Positions 1 through 7,533 of a DNA stretch of 64,000 nucleotides are shown one piece after another. The DNA is from an uncultured Lachnospiraceae bacterium (lineage in GTDB: Bacteria > Bacillota > Clostridia > Lachnospirales > Lachnospiraceae), in the NCBI GenBank assembly GCA_910588875.1, contig CAJURT010000013.1:12247-76246 (forward strand). Direction: 5' to 3'. The position numbers were made by a program, and so were the translations under genes. How positions within the stretch are numbered: the first letter of the stretch is position 1; the number at the start of each line of letters is the position of its first letter. Under the pieces are notes generated by a model. It was not told the DNA's origin. It saw nothing but the letters and a program-made list of their open reading frames with translations, and ran no database searches.

Positions 1-351
1 GTGGATGTGGAAGGATGGGCCAGGGAACATAACCGGACAGAAGAGGATCTGCTGGAATTCAACAAATTTAAGGAGCCATTTTTGCGAAAAGTGTTTTATA
101 ACCAGTCTTACGACAAGCTGCAGATCATTTCAGGGCTGACCAGGGAACAGCTGGATCGGATGTCAGAATTGTACTCGGAATTGAATTACCATTACTATCA
201 GGGAACGGCATATCGGATCCGGGAAAAAACCCTTGAGGATCCGGATTATCAGCTGTGGATAGGAGATGGTTCCTTTACCGTACTGACAGATTATGTAGAA
301 TATATTATCAGTGATGCCAAACGGGATTACAACCAGGTATCGGGAGACTGA
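1..351 (+). CDS. Uncharacterised protein, probably 5'-truncated by the window edge
   Basis: The reading frame is open from the first base and stops at 349-351, giving at least 116 residues. Base 1 happens to be a GTG, but its ribosome site would lie outside the window, so the true start may be further upstream. The visible part is soluble, charged and probably mostly helical, with no signal peptide, membrane segment or motif that I recognise. It sits 70 bases upstream of the CwlD-like amidase on the same strand. No function can be proposed. Confidence 0.6.
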   Translation: MDVEGWAREHNRTEEDLLEFNKFKEPFLRKVFYNQSYDKLQIISGLTREQLDRMSELYSELNYHYYQGTAYRIREKTLEDPDYQLWIGDGSFTVLTDYVEYIISDAKRDYNQVSGD

Positions 352-421
352 CGGCAGGAATGTACTAATTATTGGTTCTTTTTTCAACCGCCGGCTGATA
401 TATTGAAATGGAGTCAGACCG

Positions 422-1132
422 ATGGGTGGATGGAGAATGAACAATCGAAAACCGGAATTATGGATGGGAGCCATGCTGCTGTTATTTGTCTTTCTGGTAT
501 CCCGGCATGCGGGGATGATGGTATCCGGACAGAATGTGGTGGCGGGAAGGGCGAAGCCGGTAGTTGTGATTGACAGCGGCCATGGAGGGAATGATCCCGG
601 CAAAGTGGGGGTGGACGGGAGCCTGGAAAAGGATGTGAACCTGGAGATTGCCAGGAGGCTTAAGGCATATCTGGAGGCATCGGATGTGGAAGTCGTGATG
701 ACCCGGGAGGCGGACAAAGGGCTTTATGGGGAGAAGGACAGCCACAAGAAAATGTCAGACATGAAAAACCGCTGCGATCTGATCAATGAGGCCAGGCCGG
801 AACTGGTGGTCAGCATCCATCAGAACAGTTATCATGAGGAAAGTGTTTCCGGCGGCCAGGTCTTTTATTATAAAGACTCGGAGAAGGGGAAACGGCTGGC
901 AGAGATCCTTCAAAAGCGTTTTGATTTTGTGCTGGGGGAAAAAAACAAGCGACTGGCAAAGCCAAACGGGAATTATTACCTGTTGCTGCACGTCAGGCAG
1001 CCCATTGTGATTGTGGAATGTGGTTTCCTGTCTAACTGGAAGGAAGCGACTGCATTAAACACAGAGGAGTATCAGAACCGGATGGCATGGACCATCCATA
1101 TGGGGATTATGGAATACTTGAACAGCCAATGA
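422..1132 (+). CDS. cwlD: N-acetylmuramoyl-L-alanine amidase, Amidase_3 (CwlD-like)
   Basis: Predicted zinc amidase that cleaves between muramic acid and the stem peptide of peptidoglycan. An N-terminal hydrophobic segment (about residues 14-32) acts as signal or anchor. The Amidase_3 fold follows: VVIDSGHGGNDPG carries the first zinc histidine, an LEKDVNLEIARRL segment carries the glutamate, then SIHQNSYHEESVSGG and, near the C terminus, IVECGFLSN with the catalytic Glu. At 236 residues it matches CwlD, which makes muramic-delta-lactam in spore cortex; that role is inferred from family, size and the sporulation genes nearby. The start at 422 has GGAG at 410-413, 8 bases upstream; an in-frame ATG at 437 has its GGAGA too close. 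CwlD versus another Amidase_3 paralogue is not certain. Confidence 0.85.
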   Translation: MGGWRMNNRKPELWMGAMLLLFVFLVSRHAGMMVSGQNVVAGRAKPVVVIDSGHGGNDPGKVGVDGSLEKDVNLEIARRLKAYLEASDVEVVMTREADKGLYGEKDSHKKMSDMKNRCDLINEARPELVVSIHQNSYHEESVSGGQVFYYKDSEKGKRLAEILQKRFDFVLGEKNKRLAKPNGNYYLLLHVRQPIVIVECGFLSNWKEATALNTEEYQNRMAWTIHMGIMEYLNSQ

Positions 1133-1133
1133 G

Positions 1134-1153
1134 GGGAGGGAAGAATCCCTCCC
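1134..1153. terminator. Short hairpin between convergent genes
   Basis: GGGAGGG (1134-1140) pairs with CCCTCCC (1147-1153) across a 6-base loop in the short gap between the convergent amidase and TSCPD genes. No clear T-run follows on either strand, so termination is only presumed from the position. Confidence 0.3.
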
Positions 1154-1167
1154 GGATAGTTGGGTTA

Positions 1168-1431
1168 TTATGATTCCATAGAAACAGGGTTAGCCTTTTC
1201 GTATTCTTTTAGAGCAAGGGTAAGCTGGTCAGGGCAGGAGGTGGGCTTAAATCCACAGCGTGTCCCTTCCAACCGCTTTATTACATCGCCGATGTCCATG
1301 CCTTCTACCAGATGGGAGAGTCCCAGGGCATTGCCAGGGCAGCCGCCGATAAAGCGGACATTGGTAAGCTTGTGGTCTTTGACATCAAAGTGGATTTCCC
1401 TGGAACAGACCCCGTGTGTTTTATAAACCAT
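1168..1431 (-). CDS. TSCPD-domain protein (TIGR03905-like)
   Basis: This 87-residue protein matches in length and sequence the small TSCPD family common in Clostridia, related to the C-terminal domain of ribonucleotide reductases and of unknown function. It shows the typical FIGGCPGNALGLSHLVEGM segment, then a CGFKPTSCPDQL segment whose cysteines could bind a metal. Its start has a GGAGG about 10 bases upstream and a good promoter behind it (-35 TTGACA, -10 TATAAT on the minus strand). It converges on the amidase gene and diverges from the structured RNA and mtnN. The family call is firm; the biochemical role is unknown. Confidence 0.85.
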   Translation of the reverse strand: MVYKTHGVCSREIHFDVKDHKLTNVRFIGGCPGNALGLSHLVEGMDIGDVIKRLEGTRCGFKPTSCPDQLTLALKEYEKANPVSMES

Positions 1432-1480
1432 GATTTTTCATCCTCCGTTAAAAATATTAAACATTATTATTTTGTGTTCA

Positions 1481-1510
1481 ATTATATCTAGGTAACAAAG
1501 CGATTGTCAA
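1481..1510 (-). promoter_or_regulatory. Sigma-A promoter for the TSCPD gene
   Basis: On the minus strand TTGACA (complement of 1505-1510) and TATAAT (complement of 1481-1486) are 18 bases apart. The -35 overlaps that of the plus-strand promoter firing the other way. Confidence 0.65.
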
Positions 1511-1531
1511 GACTATTATTTATGGTATAAT
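1504..1531 (+). promoter_or_regulatory. Sigma-A promoter for the structured RNA and mtnN
   Basis: TTGTCA (1504-1509) and a perfect TATAAT (1526-1531) are separated by 16 bases, predicting a transcript start near 1538. That is about 220 bases before the mtnN start codon and just upstream of the folded RNA. Confidence 0.7.
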
Positions 1532-1537
1532 CACGAT

Positions 1538-1727
1538 AGGGATTATACCTGCGCCGATTTGCATCCGGCCGAAGGACGGATAATTACAAAAGCAAATCGT
1601 GTGCATCCCCCGGAGGGTGGCATGTCCGGAGGATATGGCATAATAGGGACGCCGAACAAGGTTTTTGCAAGCTTAGCGGATACCCTCAGTGTACAAGGGG
1701 TGTGGGTCCCCTTGCGCACTGAGGGTA
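1538..1727 (+). ncRNA. Structured RNA of unknown class upstream of mtnN
   Basis: About 190 bases between the promoter and mtnN fold into clear helices. GATTTGC (1556-1562) pairs with GCAAATC (1592-1598) and encloses ATCCG/CGGAT (1563-1567 / 1577-1581). A 7-bp hairpin forms at 1621-1627 / 1631-1637. A long two-part stem forms at the 3' end: 11 bp (1681-1691 / 1717-1727), a 2x2 internal loop, then 7 perfect bp (1694-1700 / 1708-1714). No T-run follows the last stem, so it is not an ordinary terminator. The sequence does not fit SRP RNA, RNase P RNA, tmRNA, glmS, SAM or SAH motifs as I know them. It could be a member of the raiA-motif class of Clostridia or an unlisted leader or riboswitch; that class name is a weak guess from memory. 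Confidence 0.55.
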
Positions 1728-1759
1728 AAATCACAGGGGTATTCAGAACGGAGGTTTTT

Positions 1760-2452
1760 ATGCTAGGTATCATAGGAGCAATGGCAGAAGAGGTAGAACT
1801 GCTGAAGGAAGAGATGGAACAGCCCAGGATTATTTCTGTGGCCGGGATGGATTTTTATAAGGGCATGGTCGGGGGCAGGGAGGCAGTGGTAGTCCGTTCC
1901 GGCGTCGGCAAGGTGAACGGAGCAATGTGTGTGCAGATCCTGGCGGACCGGTTTGGGGTGGACGGGATTGTGAATACCGGCATTGCCGGTTCCCTGAAGG
2001 CGGAGATTGATATCGGGGATCTGGTTTTGGCCACAGATGCCGTGCAACATGACGTGGATGCGACACAGTTTTCTTATCCTCTTGGGCAGATTCCGCAGAT
2101 GAAGGTATTTTCTTTTGAGGCGGATGGGCGCCTGAGGGCGGCTGCAGCTGAGTGCTGCCGGCAGGTGAATCCGGATATCCATGTCCATGAGGGCAGGATC
2201 CTGACGGGGGATCAGTTTGTCTCCTCCAAAGAGAAAAAAGCATGGCTGGTACAGAATTTCGGCGGGGTCTGCACAGAGATGGAGGGGGCGGCGATTGCCC
2301 AGGCCGCTTATTTAAACGGAATTCCTTTTTTGATCGTGCGGGCAATATCGGATAAGGCGGATGACAGTGCCCAGATGGATTATGAGGAATTCGAACGGCT
2401 GGCCATAATCCATAGCACAAACCTGACGAGGGCATTGATTAAAGCAGTTTAA
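1760..2452 (+). CDS. mtnN: 5'-methylthioadenosine/S-adenosylhomocysteine nucleosidase
   Basis: A 230-residue MTA/SAH nucleosidase (Pfs) that hydrolyses the glycosidic bond of methylthioadenosine and S-adenosylhomocysteine in the methionine salvage and activated-methyl cycles. It begins MLGIIGAMAEEVELL, has the nucleoside phosphorylase-like VVRSGVGKVNGA and NTGIAGSL segments, the substrate-binding VCTEMEGAAIAQ segment and the catalytic aspartate in VRAISDKAD near the C terminus. The reading frame is open upstream to 1559, but ATG 1760 has GGAGG at 1750-1754 and gives the family's usual length; the upstream open frame overlaps the structured RNA. It may be co-transcribed with that RNA. Confidence 0.95.
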   Translation: MLGIIGAMAEEVELLKEEMEQPRIISVAGMDFYKGMVGGREAVVVRSGVGKVNGAMCVQILADRFGVDGIVNTGIAGSLKAEIDIGDLVLATDAVQHDVDATQFSYPLGQIPQMKVFSFEADGRLRAAAAECCRQVNPDIHVHEGRILTGDQFVSSKEKKAWLVQNFGGVCTEMEGAAIAQAAYLNGIPFLIVRAISDKADDSAQMDYEEFERLAIIHSTNLTRALIKAV

Positions 2453-2541
2453 AAGGAGAGAGGCCTTTCCCCTTAGATTATACTGGAACTTCAGAATCGA
2501 ATTGAATCGAACTTTGGCGAACGATTCTAGGCTCCCTGAAC

Positions 2542-2570
2542 TTTCCAAAACAGATTTGGGCGGCTATAAT
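2542..2570 (+). promoter_or_regulatory. Probable sigma-A promoter
   Basis: TTTCCA (2542-2547) and a perfect TATAAT (2565-2570) with a 17-base spacer lie 45 bases upstream of the next gene's start codon. The -10 is strong and the -35 is weak. Confidence 0.45.
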
Positions 2571-2614
2571 GGTGCTTGTCTGAAAAATTCAGGAAAGAAA
2601 GGGGAGCTGTTTTT

Positions 2615-3613
2615 ATGCTGCAATTTTTAGAAACAGGACAGGCACTGTATGTGCTGGCAGGCATTTGCCTTTTGGGAATTTTTACCAGGGCGATGACAAA
2701 AAACCTATACAAAAGACTGATTAAGGAAAGCGGGAATATGGCAACCACTAAGAACAAGAGCCTTAAAGAGTTGAAACAGAGGACAGAGAATGCCTACCGG
2801 ATGAACCAGGGGCTGAGGGACAGCGGCGCCTGGCTGGACCATCAGCTATGCGAATTGCGTTTTCGGGGGCTGACACTTGCCGGATGGGGGAACCTGTCCC
2901 TGCAGCTGACCTGGCTTTGCCTGCTGCTTGGGGGGACGGGAGCATTTTTTTCTTATTGGTACCGGCTTGACACGGTCTACATTGTAATGTATGGAGGCGG
3001 ATCCGTGCTGATGGCTATGCTGACCATGCTGTTTGACAATGGGATGGCGGGAGGGAAACGGGAACTGCTGGAAGCCTCCCTCCAGGATTATCTGGAAAAT
3101 GTGCTTTGCCCACGCCTGGAGAGGAATGTATTGGAGGACGGGATCCGGGGGGATGGAAAGGAACCGTACCGGTCAAAGGTCAGGAGCATTGTGCGGGTGG
3201 CTGACCGTACAGGCCAGGCAGGGGAAGGCGGCCTGGAATTTTCAGAGGATGCCGTGCAGGCAGGCCAAAAGGCCGCAGAGCGGGGGCGGAAGGCAGAACG
3301 CACAGGCCAGGAACGTGCCGAAAGGGCGGGGAATGATGAACGGACGGGAGATGGGGCGGCTGTCCGTGCGGTTCCGGCGGGAGGCGGGAAGAAGAACGGC
3401 AGGAACGGCAGAAGAGAGGCAGCGGCAACCGCCGCGGAATTCCAGGAGGAGCAGCACGGAGGGATCCGGGATGTGGATTATCTGAAGAGAAGCCTGGAAC
3501 AGATTGCCGCCAGCCGGGAACGGAATAAGGATGGGGATGAGAACTGGATGAAGGAATTAGGGCCGGATGAGGTTCAGCTTTTGGGGGATATCCTGAAGGA
3601 ATATCTGGCATGA
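2615..3613 (+). CDS. Uncharacterised membrane protein with charged C-terminal region
   Basis: A 332-residue protein of no family I recognise. The N terminus has a hydrophobic segment (about residues 8-25), and two more lie near residues 88-110 and 116-135. The rest, about 190 residues, is hydrophilic and rich in Arg, Glu and Gly, with a low-complexity stretch of repeated ERAERAG/ERTG-like character, suggesting a flexible cytoplasmic tail. ATG 2615 is chosen because GGGGAG lies at 2601-2606, 8 bases upstream. It stands alone between mtnN and a convergent small gene. A membrane-anchored scaffold is conceivable but unproven. Confidence 0.7.
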   Translation: MLQFLETGQALYVLAGICLLGIFTRAMTKNLYKRLIKESGNMATTKNKSLKELKQRTENAYRMNQGLRDSGAWLDHQLCELRFRGLTLAGWGNLSLQLTWLCLLLGGTGAFFSYWYRLDTVYIVMYGGGSVLMAMLTMLFDNGMAGGKRELLEASLQDYLENVLCPRLERNVLEDGIRGDGKEPYRSKVRSIVRVADRTGQAGEGGLEFSEDAVQAGQKAAERGRKAERTGQERAERAGNDERTGDGAAVRAVPAGGGKKNGRNGRREAAATAAEFQEEQHGGIRDVDYLKRSLEQIAASRERNKDGDENWMKELGPDEVQLLGDILKEYLA

Positions 3614-3716
3614 ATATAGATAAGGGACGCCATGAATTTTTCCTTATGGTGTTTTGCGGACCGGATTTTGCCCCAGGGCAATGTGGAGGCCGGTACATAA
3701 AAACCGCGTATACCTT

Positions 3717-3754
3717 GGAGGGCAGGTATTCCAGGAATGGGATATCTGCCCTCC
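3717..3754. terminator. Inverted repeat between convergent genes
   Basis: GGAGGGCAG (3717-3725) pairs with CTGCCCTCC (3746-3754), and the stem extends inward by about four more pairs. It lies in the 143-base gap between converging genes that end at 3613 and 3757, so it may stop transcription from both sides. T-runs are weak. Nothing else is visible in the gap. Confidence 0.45.
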
Positions 3755-3756
3755 GT

Positions 3757-4023
3757 TCATTCCTCAATGACCTGCAATTCCAGAAAGTCAAAGGGGATTT
3801 TCTCAATAAAACTGTCCTGGGTAAAACGTGTTTTCGCTATCCGCTGAAATTCGGAGATGTTGGAATCCAGCCAGATTGGTTTGCTTAAATCAAACTCATA
3901 GCAGATATCATCCAGAGCCTGAAAGACCATGGCAGTGCGGGACAGGCTATAGTCGGTAATGCAGATGACGGTGTCCCGGACCATACGGTTGTTTTTCCAG
4001 ATTTTGCCCCACATGCGAAACAT
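3757..4023 (-). CDS. Uncharacterised small protein
   Basis: An 88-residue soluble protein starting MFRMWGKIWKNNRM. It contains a TVICITDYSLSRTAMVFQAL segment and ends with an acidic, hydrophobic tail. No motif or family is recognised. The start at 4023 is supported by GGAGG about 7 bases upstream on the minus strand and by a promoter with TTTACA and TATACT 17 bases apart. It is transcribed divergently from the coiled-coil membrane protein gene at 4174. Confidence 0.75.
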   Translation of the reverse strand: MFRMWGKIWKNNRMVRDTVICITDYSLSRTAMVFQALDDICYEFDLSKPIWLDSNISEFQRIAKTRFTQDSFIEKIPFDFLELQVIEE

Positions 4024-4059
4024 AAACGTGCCTCCGTTTTGTAAAGAAATATTTTTAAA

Positions 4060-4088
4060 AGTATAAACGATTTTGGCAGGAGTGTAAA
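4060..4088 (-). promoter_or_regulatory. Sigma-A promoter for the small minus-strand gene
   Basis: On the minus strand TTTACA (complement of 4083-4088) and TATACT (complement of 4060-4065) are separated by exactly 17 bases. Confidence 0.55.
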
Positions 4089-4173
4089 GGGATTCTTTTT
4101 GGCAAAGCCTTGCGGGGGCGTGTATTCTGTAGTAAACTAGAGAAAAGCGAACTTGCAAAGGAGGACCGGATAT

Positions 4174-5271
4174 ATGGTGCAGACCATGGGGGAATGCCTG
4201 ATATTTCTGAATGAGGCACGGGATGCGCTGGATGAGTTGTCACTTCTGGAAGAGCAGGAGAGGCAGCTTATGCAGGAGGAGGAACGTCTGGAGAAAAATC
4301 TGGAGACAGAGAAAAAGCTGGTGGCGGACACGATCCAGCAGACGGTAAAGCAACGGCGGGATGAGATTAGCATTACCTATGAGAAGGAGATGGCCAGGGC
4401 CCAGGATCAGCTTAAGAAGACCCGCAGCAAACGGGAGCGGGCAAAGAGCGAGGGAGTGAAGGAGCGGATTGAGGAGGAGACAGCGGTGTTCCGGGAGCAG
4501 ATCCGGGATCTGAAGGTGCAGCTGAGAACCATGATGAGGAAGGAGCATGTGCCCGGATACTGCCGCAGCCCTTTGTATTATGGCCTGTATTTTCCCCACT
4601 ATTTTAAAGAATATCTGCTGCTTTTTCTATATGTGCTGGTTCTTTTCCTGGCGGTGCCGTGCGGGATATATTTTCTGATACCAGAGAGGAAGCCATGGTA
4701 CCTGGTAGGGATTTATCTGGCAGACATCCTGCTGGTGGGCGGAAGCTATATTGCGGTGGGGAACCGGACCAAGATGCTGTATATGGAAGTCCTAAGGGAA
4801 GGGCGCCAGATCTACGACCAGATCCTTTTAAACCGGAAAAAGATCAAAAAGGTCACTTCGGGAATCCGGAAAGACCGGAATGAATCCTTGTATAACCTGG
4901 AGCGGTTCGACGACGAGATCGCCAGGCTTCAGCAGGAACTGAGTGATGTGGCGGTAAAACAGAAGGATGCCATCAATGCTTTTGAGACCGTGACCAGGAC
5001 AATCCTGGTAGACGAGATTGAGCACAACCACAAGGCAAAGCTGGATCAGCTGGAGGAGGAGCACAGGCAGACGGAAGAGGAATTGCGCACAGTCATGCAG
5101 CAGGTTAAGGAGCAGAGGCTGCAGGTGACAGAGCGCTATGGCACTTATCTGGGAAGGGAGTTTATGGATTCCCAGCGGATTGTGGAATTATCTGCCATCG
5201 TCCAGGAGGGGAGGGCATCCAATGTAAGCGAGGCGATTTCCGTGTATCAGGCCCAGAGGCAGCGGGGGTAG
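4174..5271 (+). CDS. Uncharacterised coiled-coil membrane protein
   Basis: A 365-residue protein with a clear architecture but no recognised family. A long Glu/Lys/Arg/Gln-rich coiled coil covers about residues 15-125, two adjacent transmembrane segments lie at about 146-167 and 173-195, and a second coiled coil fills about 215-330. Both coiled coils should lie on the same side of the membrane, joined by a helical hairpin, as in scaffold or tethering proteins. The start at ATG 4174 has AAAGGAGG 9 bases upstream. It is followed about 100 bases later by yyaC. A sporulation or division role would be a guess. Confidence 0.7.
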   Translation: MVQTMGECLIFLNEARDALDELSLLEEQERQLMQEEERLEKNLETEKKLVADTIQQTVKQRRDEISITYEKEMARAQDQLKKTRSKRERAKSEGVKERIEEETAVFREQIRDLKVQLRTMMRKEHVPGYCRSPLYYGLYFPHYFKEYLLLFLYVLVLFLAVPCGIYFLIPERKPWYLVGIYLADILLVGGSYIAVGNRTKMLYMEVLREGRQIYDQILLNRKKIKKVTSGIRKDRNESLYNLERFDDEIARLQQELSDVAVKQKDAINAFETVTRTILVDEIEHNHKAKLDQLEEEHRQTEEELRTVMQQVKEQRLQVTERYGTYLGREFMDSQRIVELSAIVQEGRASNVSEAISVYQAQRQRG

Positions 5272-5312
5272 CCATTTTGCCAGGGCCAGTGGGAAATCCT
5301 TTGGTTGAAAGT

Positions 5313-5339
5313 ATAAAATCTATGCCTGATGCTTATAAT
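5313..5339 (+). promoter_or_regulatory. Possible sporulation (sigma-E-like) promoter for yyaC
   Basis: ATA at 5313-5315 and CTTATAAT at 5332-5339 are 16 bases apart, close to the sigma-E pattern ATA-16-CATACANT. The same bases contain a TATAAT (5334-5339) that could serve sigma-A, but no proper -35 is present for it. Confidence 0.35.
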
Positions 5340-5371
5340 AAGAATAACAAAATGAGTACAGGCAGGGCAGC

Positions 5372-5971
5372 ATGAAGACAGGTTGGCACAGAAAATGGAG
5401 GACGGACAGGAAAATCTACTATTTTGATTCCGGCAGGGATTTTGAAACAGAGGAGTTTGCCCGGATGCTCCATGGGATGATTGATGAGATCATACAGGAA
5501 CAAGGGAAAAGAGGGGTATTGGTGCTATGCATCGGTACGGACCGTTCCACAGGGGACAGCTTGGGGCCGTTAATCGGATATAAGCTAAAGGAGCAGCGGG
5601 TACGCCGGATCCAGATTATGGGAACCCTGGAACGACCCGTACATGCCATGAACCTGGAACAGTCCCTGATCCGGATCCGCATGAAATACCCGAACCATGT
5701 GATTGTGGCGGTGGATGCCTCTGTCGGAAGGCAGGACCATGTGGGCTGCATTACCCTGGGCAAAGGGGCTTTGCGCCCGGGGCTGGGGGTATGCAAGGAT
5801 CTGCAGGCAGTGGGGGATATCTTTATCACAGGGATTGTAGGGGGATATGGGAGTTATGACCCGTTGATGCTGCAGAGCGTCCGCCTGTCAATGGTGATGA
5901 AGATGGCGGACTATATCTGTGAAAGTGTATTTCTTGTCGAACAGTTTTTGGATCGTGCGGCTTTGGTTTGA
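5372..5971 (+). CDS. yyaC: Spore protease-like YyaC (DUF1256)
   Basis: A 199-residue member of the YyaC family, related in fold to the germination protease GPR and found in spore formers; its substrate is unknown. The diagnostic core is VLVLCIGTDRSTGDSLGPLI (about residues 49-68), followed by GTLERPVHAMNL, an IVAVDASVG strand and the terminal FITGIVGGYGSYDP region. Length and motif order are typical. The ribosome site (GGCAGGG) is ordinary. A possible sigma-E-like promoter lies 33 bases upstream, which would fit sporulation control. Confidence 0.9.
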   Translation: MKTGWHRKWRTDRKIYYFDSGRDFETEEFARMLHGMIDEIIQEQGKRGVLVLCIGTDRSTGDSLGPLIGYKLKEQRVRRIQIMGTLERPVHAMNLEQSLIRIRMKYPNHVIVAVDASVGRQDHVGCITLGKGALRPGLGVCKDLQAVGDIFITGIVGGYGSYDPLMLQSVRLSMVMKMADYICESVFLVEQFLDRAALV

Positions 5972-6046
5972 CAAAATCAGCACCCTGGATGTGTTATGAT
6001 TGATCCATATATACAAGAATGAAATCATAACAGAGGGGTGAGACAT

Positions 6047-7450
6047 ATGGGAGAATTTTATGCTCCGTACCCAAAGCTGCCGAAAAATATCCGTCAGATT
6101 GGGGAACGGGATTTAAATGTAAAATTATATGTGGAGGATTATGTCAATACATATCTGAAACGTTTATATCCGGCCGGCGGACAGGCTTTGCGGGTCGGGC
6201 TTTTGCTGGGGGAGATGCGCAGCCAGGAGGGGATACCCTACCTCTTTGCCGATGGCGCACTGGAGATGGAGGGCGTTGTACAGGGCGGGGAAAATGTGGA
6301 ATTTACCGAAAAAGCATGGGAGGAGGCATACCGTGCCGTAGACCGGCTGTTTCCCAAAAGGAGCGTACTGGGATGGTTTTTGTGCAGTGCGCCGGACCGC
6401 CCTTTGAGCCCGTTAAACTATTGGAAACAGCACAGCCGGTATTTCCCCGAGAAAAACCAGCTGATGTACCTAAGCTGCGGGCTGGAAGGGGAAGAGGCGG
6501 CCTATGTGGCATCGGAGGATGGCTTTTACCATCTGAGGGGATATTGCATTTACTATGAACGGAACCAGATGATGCAGGATTATATGGTTTCCCGCAGGGA
6601 TGTACGGCGCGTGGAGTCCGGGAACCAGGATACGGTGATCCGTGATTTCCGCCAGAAGATGGAAGACAACAGGGAGGAGGCGCTGCGGCGCCGCGGAACC
6701 TTGAGCGGCCTGCAGACAGCATGTGGGGTGCTGTCTGTGTTGGTGCTGGCCTGCGGGGTGACGCTGTTTAACAATTACAACCGTATGAAGGAGATGGAGG
6801 CAGTGATAGCCTCCGCATTGCCGGAGGAGGTGGAGCAGCGCTGGTCGGATTTCGTGGGCAGGGATAAGGATGGGGATACGGATAAAAGCGGGGAACTGGT
6901 GTTTGAAGAGGTTGAAGGTGAGATTTATCCCACCAGGGGGGGACTTGTAATCGAACCGGAAAGCATGGCAGGGGAGCCGGGACAACAGGCCGACGGCGGA
7001 CAAGCCGGGACACCGGCAGGAACAGATGGGCAAAAGGCCCAAGGAACAGGACAGGCCCGGGAGGAACAGCCGGCGGAAATGCAGGGCAACGGGGGACAGG
7101 CAAGCCAGTCACAGCCGGAAGCAGCGGCCGGGACACAGCCGGAAGCGGCCGCCGGGGCACAGCCGGAAGCAGCAGCCGGGACACAGCCGGAAGCAGCAGC
7201 CGGGACACAGCCGGAAGGCCAGGATTTGGAAGGGGAAGTTAAGCAGACGGAAACTCCCCGGGCAGAGCCGGTCCAGGTACCCTCTGATGCAGTCGTCCAC
7301 ATCGTCAAGGACGGGGAGACCCTCTATGGGATCTGCCTGGAGTATTACCATAGTGTCAACAATCTGCCGGTGATCTGCCAGTGGAACCAGCTAAACGATG
7401 AAAACCATTTGTCGGTGGGGCAGGAACTTTATCTGCCGCCGGCCCAGTGA
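6047..7450 (+). CDS. LysM-domain membrane protein with QPEAAAGT repeats
   Basis: A 467-residue protein. The N-terminal 200 residues form an uncharacterised domain (cytoplasmic if the topology is N-in). One transmembrane segment follows at about residues 225-245, then a low-complexity outer region with about five copies of an 8-residue QPEAAAGT repeat, then a C-terminal LysM domain (about 415-465, HIVKDGETLYGICLEYYHS) that binds peptidoglycan sugars. The layout suggests a protein spanning from cytoplasm to wall. ATG 6047 has GAGGGG 8 bases upstream; a GTG at 6038 overlaps that site. A TTGACA at 5968-5973 lies upstream but lacks a well-spaced -10. Confidence 0.85.
   Translation: MGEFYAPYPKLPKNIRQIGERDLNVKLYVEDYVNTYLKRLYPAGGQALRVGLLLGEMRSQEGIPYLFADGALEMEGVVQGGENVEFTEKAWEEAYRAVDRLFPKRSVLGWFLCSAPDRPLSPLNYWKQHSRYFPEKNQLMYLSCGLEGEEAAYVASEDGFYHLRGYCIYYERNQMMQDYMVSRRDVRRVESGNQDTVIRDFRQKMEDNREEALRRRGTLSGLQTACGVLSVLVLACGVTLFNNYNRMKEMEAVIASALPEEVEQRWSDFVGRDKDGDTDKSGELVFEEVEGEIYPTRGGLVIEPESMAGEPGQQADGGQAGTPAGTDGQKAQGTGQAREEQPAEMQGNGGQASQSQPEAAAGTQPEAAAGAQPEAAAGTQPEAAAGTQPEGQDLEGEVKQTETPRAEPVQVPSDAVVHIVKDGETLYGICLEYYHSVNNLPVICQWNQLNDENHLSVGQELYLPPAQ
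7112..7219 (+). repeat. 24-bp in-frame tandem repeats
   Basis: Repeat units of 24 bases begin at 7112, 7136, 7160, 7184 and 7208 (the last partial), each encoding the 8-residue unit QPEAAAGT with small variations. Copy number in such repeats often varies by replication slippage. Confidence 0.85.
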
Positions 7451-7471
7451 AAACGGTGTTTTTAAAATCCT

Positions 7472-7500
7472 TTGACCCTGTAAAAGAAATGATGTATACT
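7472..7500 (+). promoter_or_regulatory. Sigma-A promoter for the DUF5711 gene
   Basis: TTGACC (7472-7477) and TATACT (7495-7500) are separated by 17 bases, 34 bases before the start codon and just after the stop of the LysM gene. Confidence 0.6.
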
Positions 7501-7533
7501 AAAAGTCAATATCTACAAGCAGGGGATAAAGCC

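Noticed and set aside
1538..1727. 6S RNA, SRP RNA, tmRNA or RNase P RNA in the mtnN leader
   Set aside because: The sequence lacks the GGAAGCAGC-type SRP loop, the tRNA-like ends of tmRNA, the RNase P core and the long single hairpin of 6S RNA.
1559..1759. N-terminal extension of mtnN by 67 codons
   Set aside because: The extension overlaps the structured RNA, and the family start MLGIIGAMAEE has its own GGAGG at 1750-1754.
3610..3888. A 92-codon plus-strand frame after the gene at 2615
   Set aside because: It covers the terminator hairpin and then runs antisense to the well-supported minus-strand gene with GGAGG and a promoter.
5352..5375. Seven-codon leader frame overlapping the yyaC start
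   Set aside because: It overlaps ATG 5372 in an ATGA but has no ribosome site and no coding signature; chance is likely.
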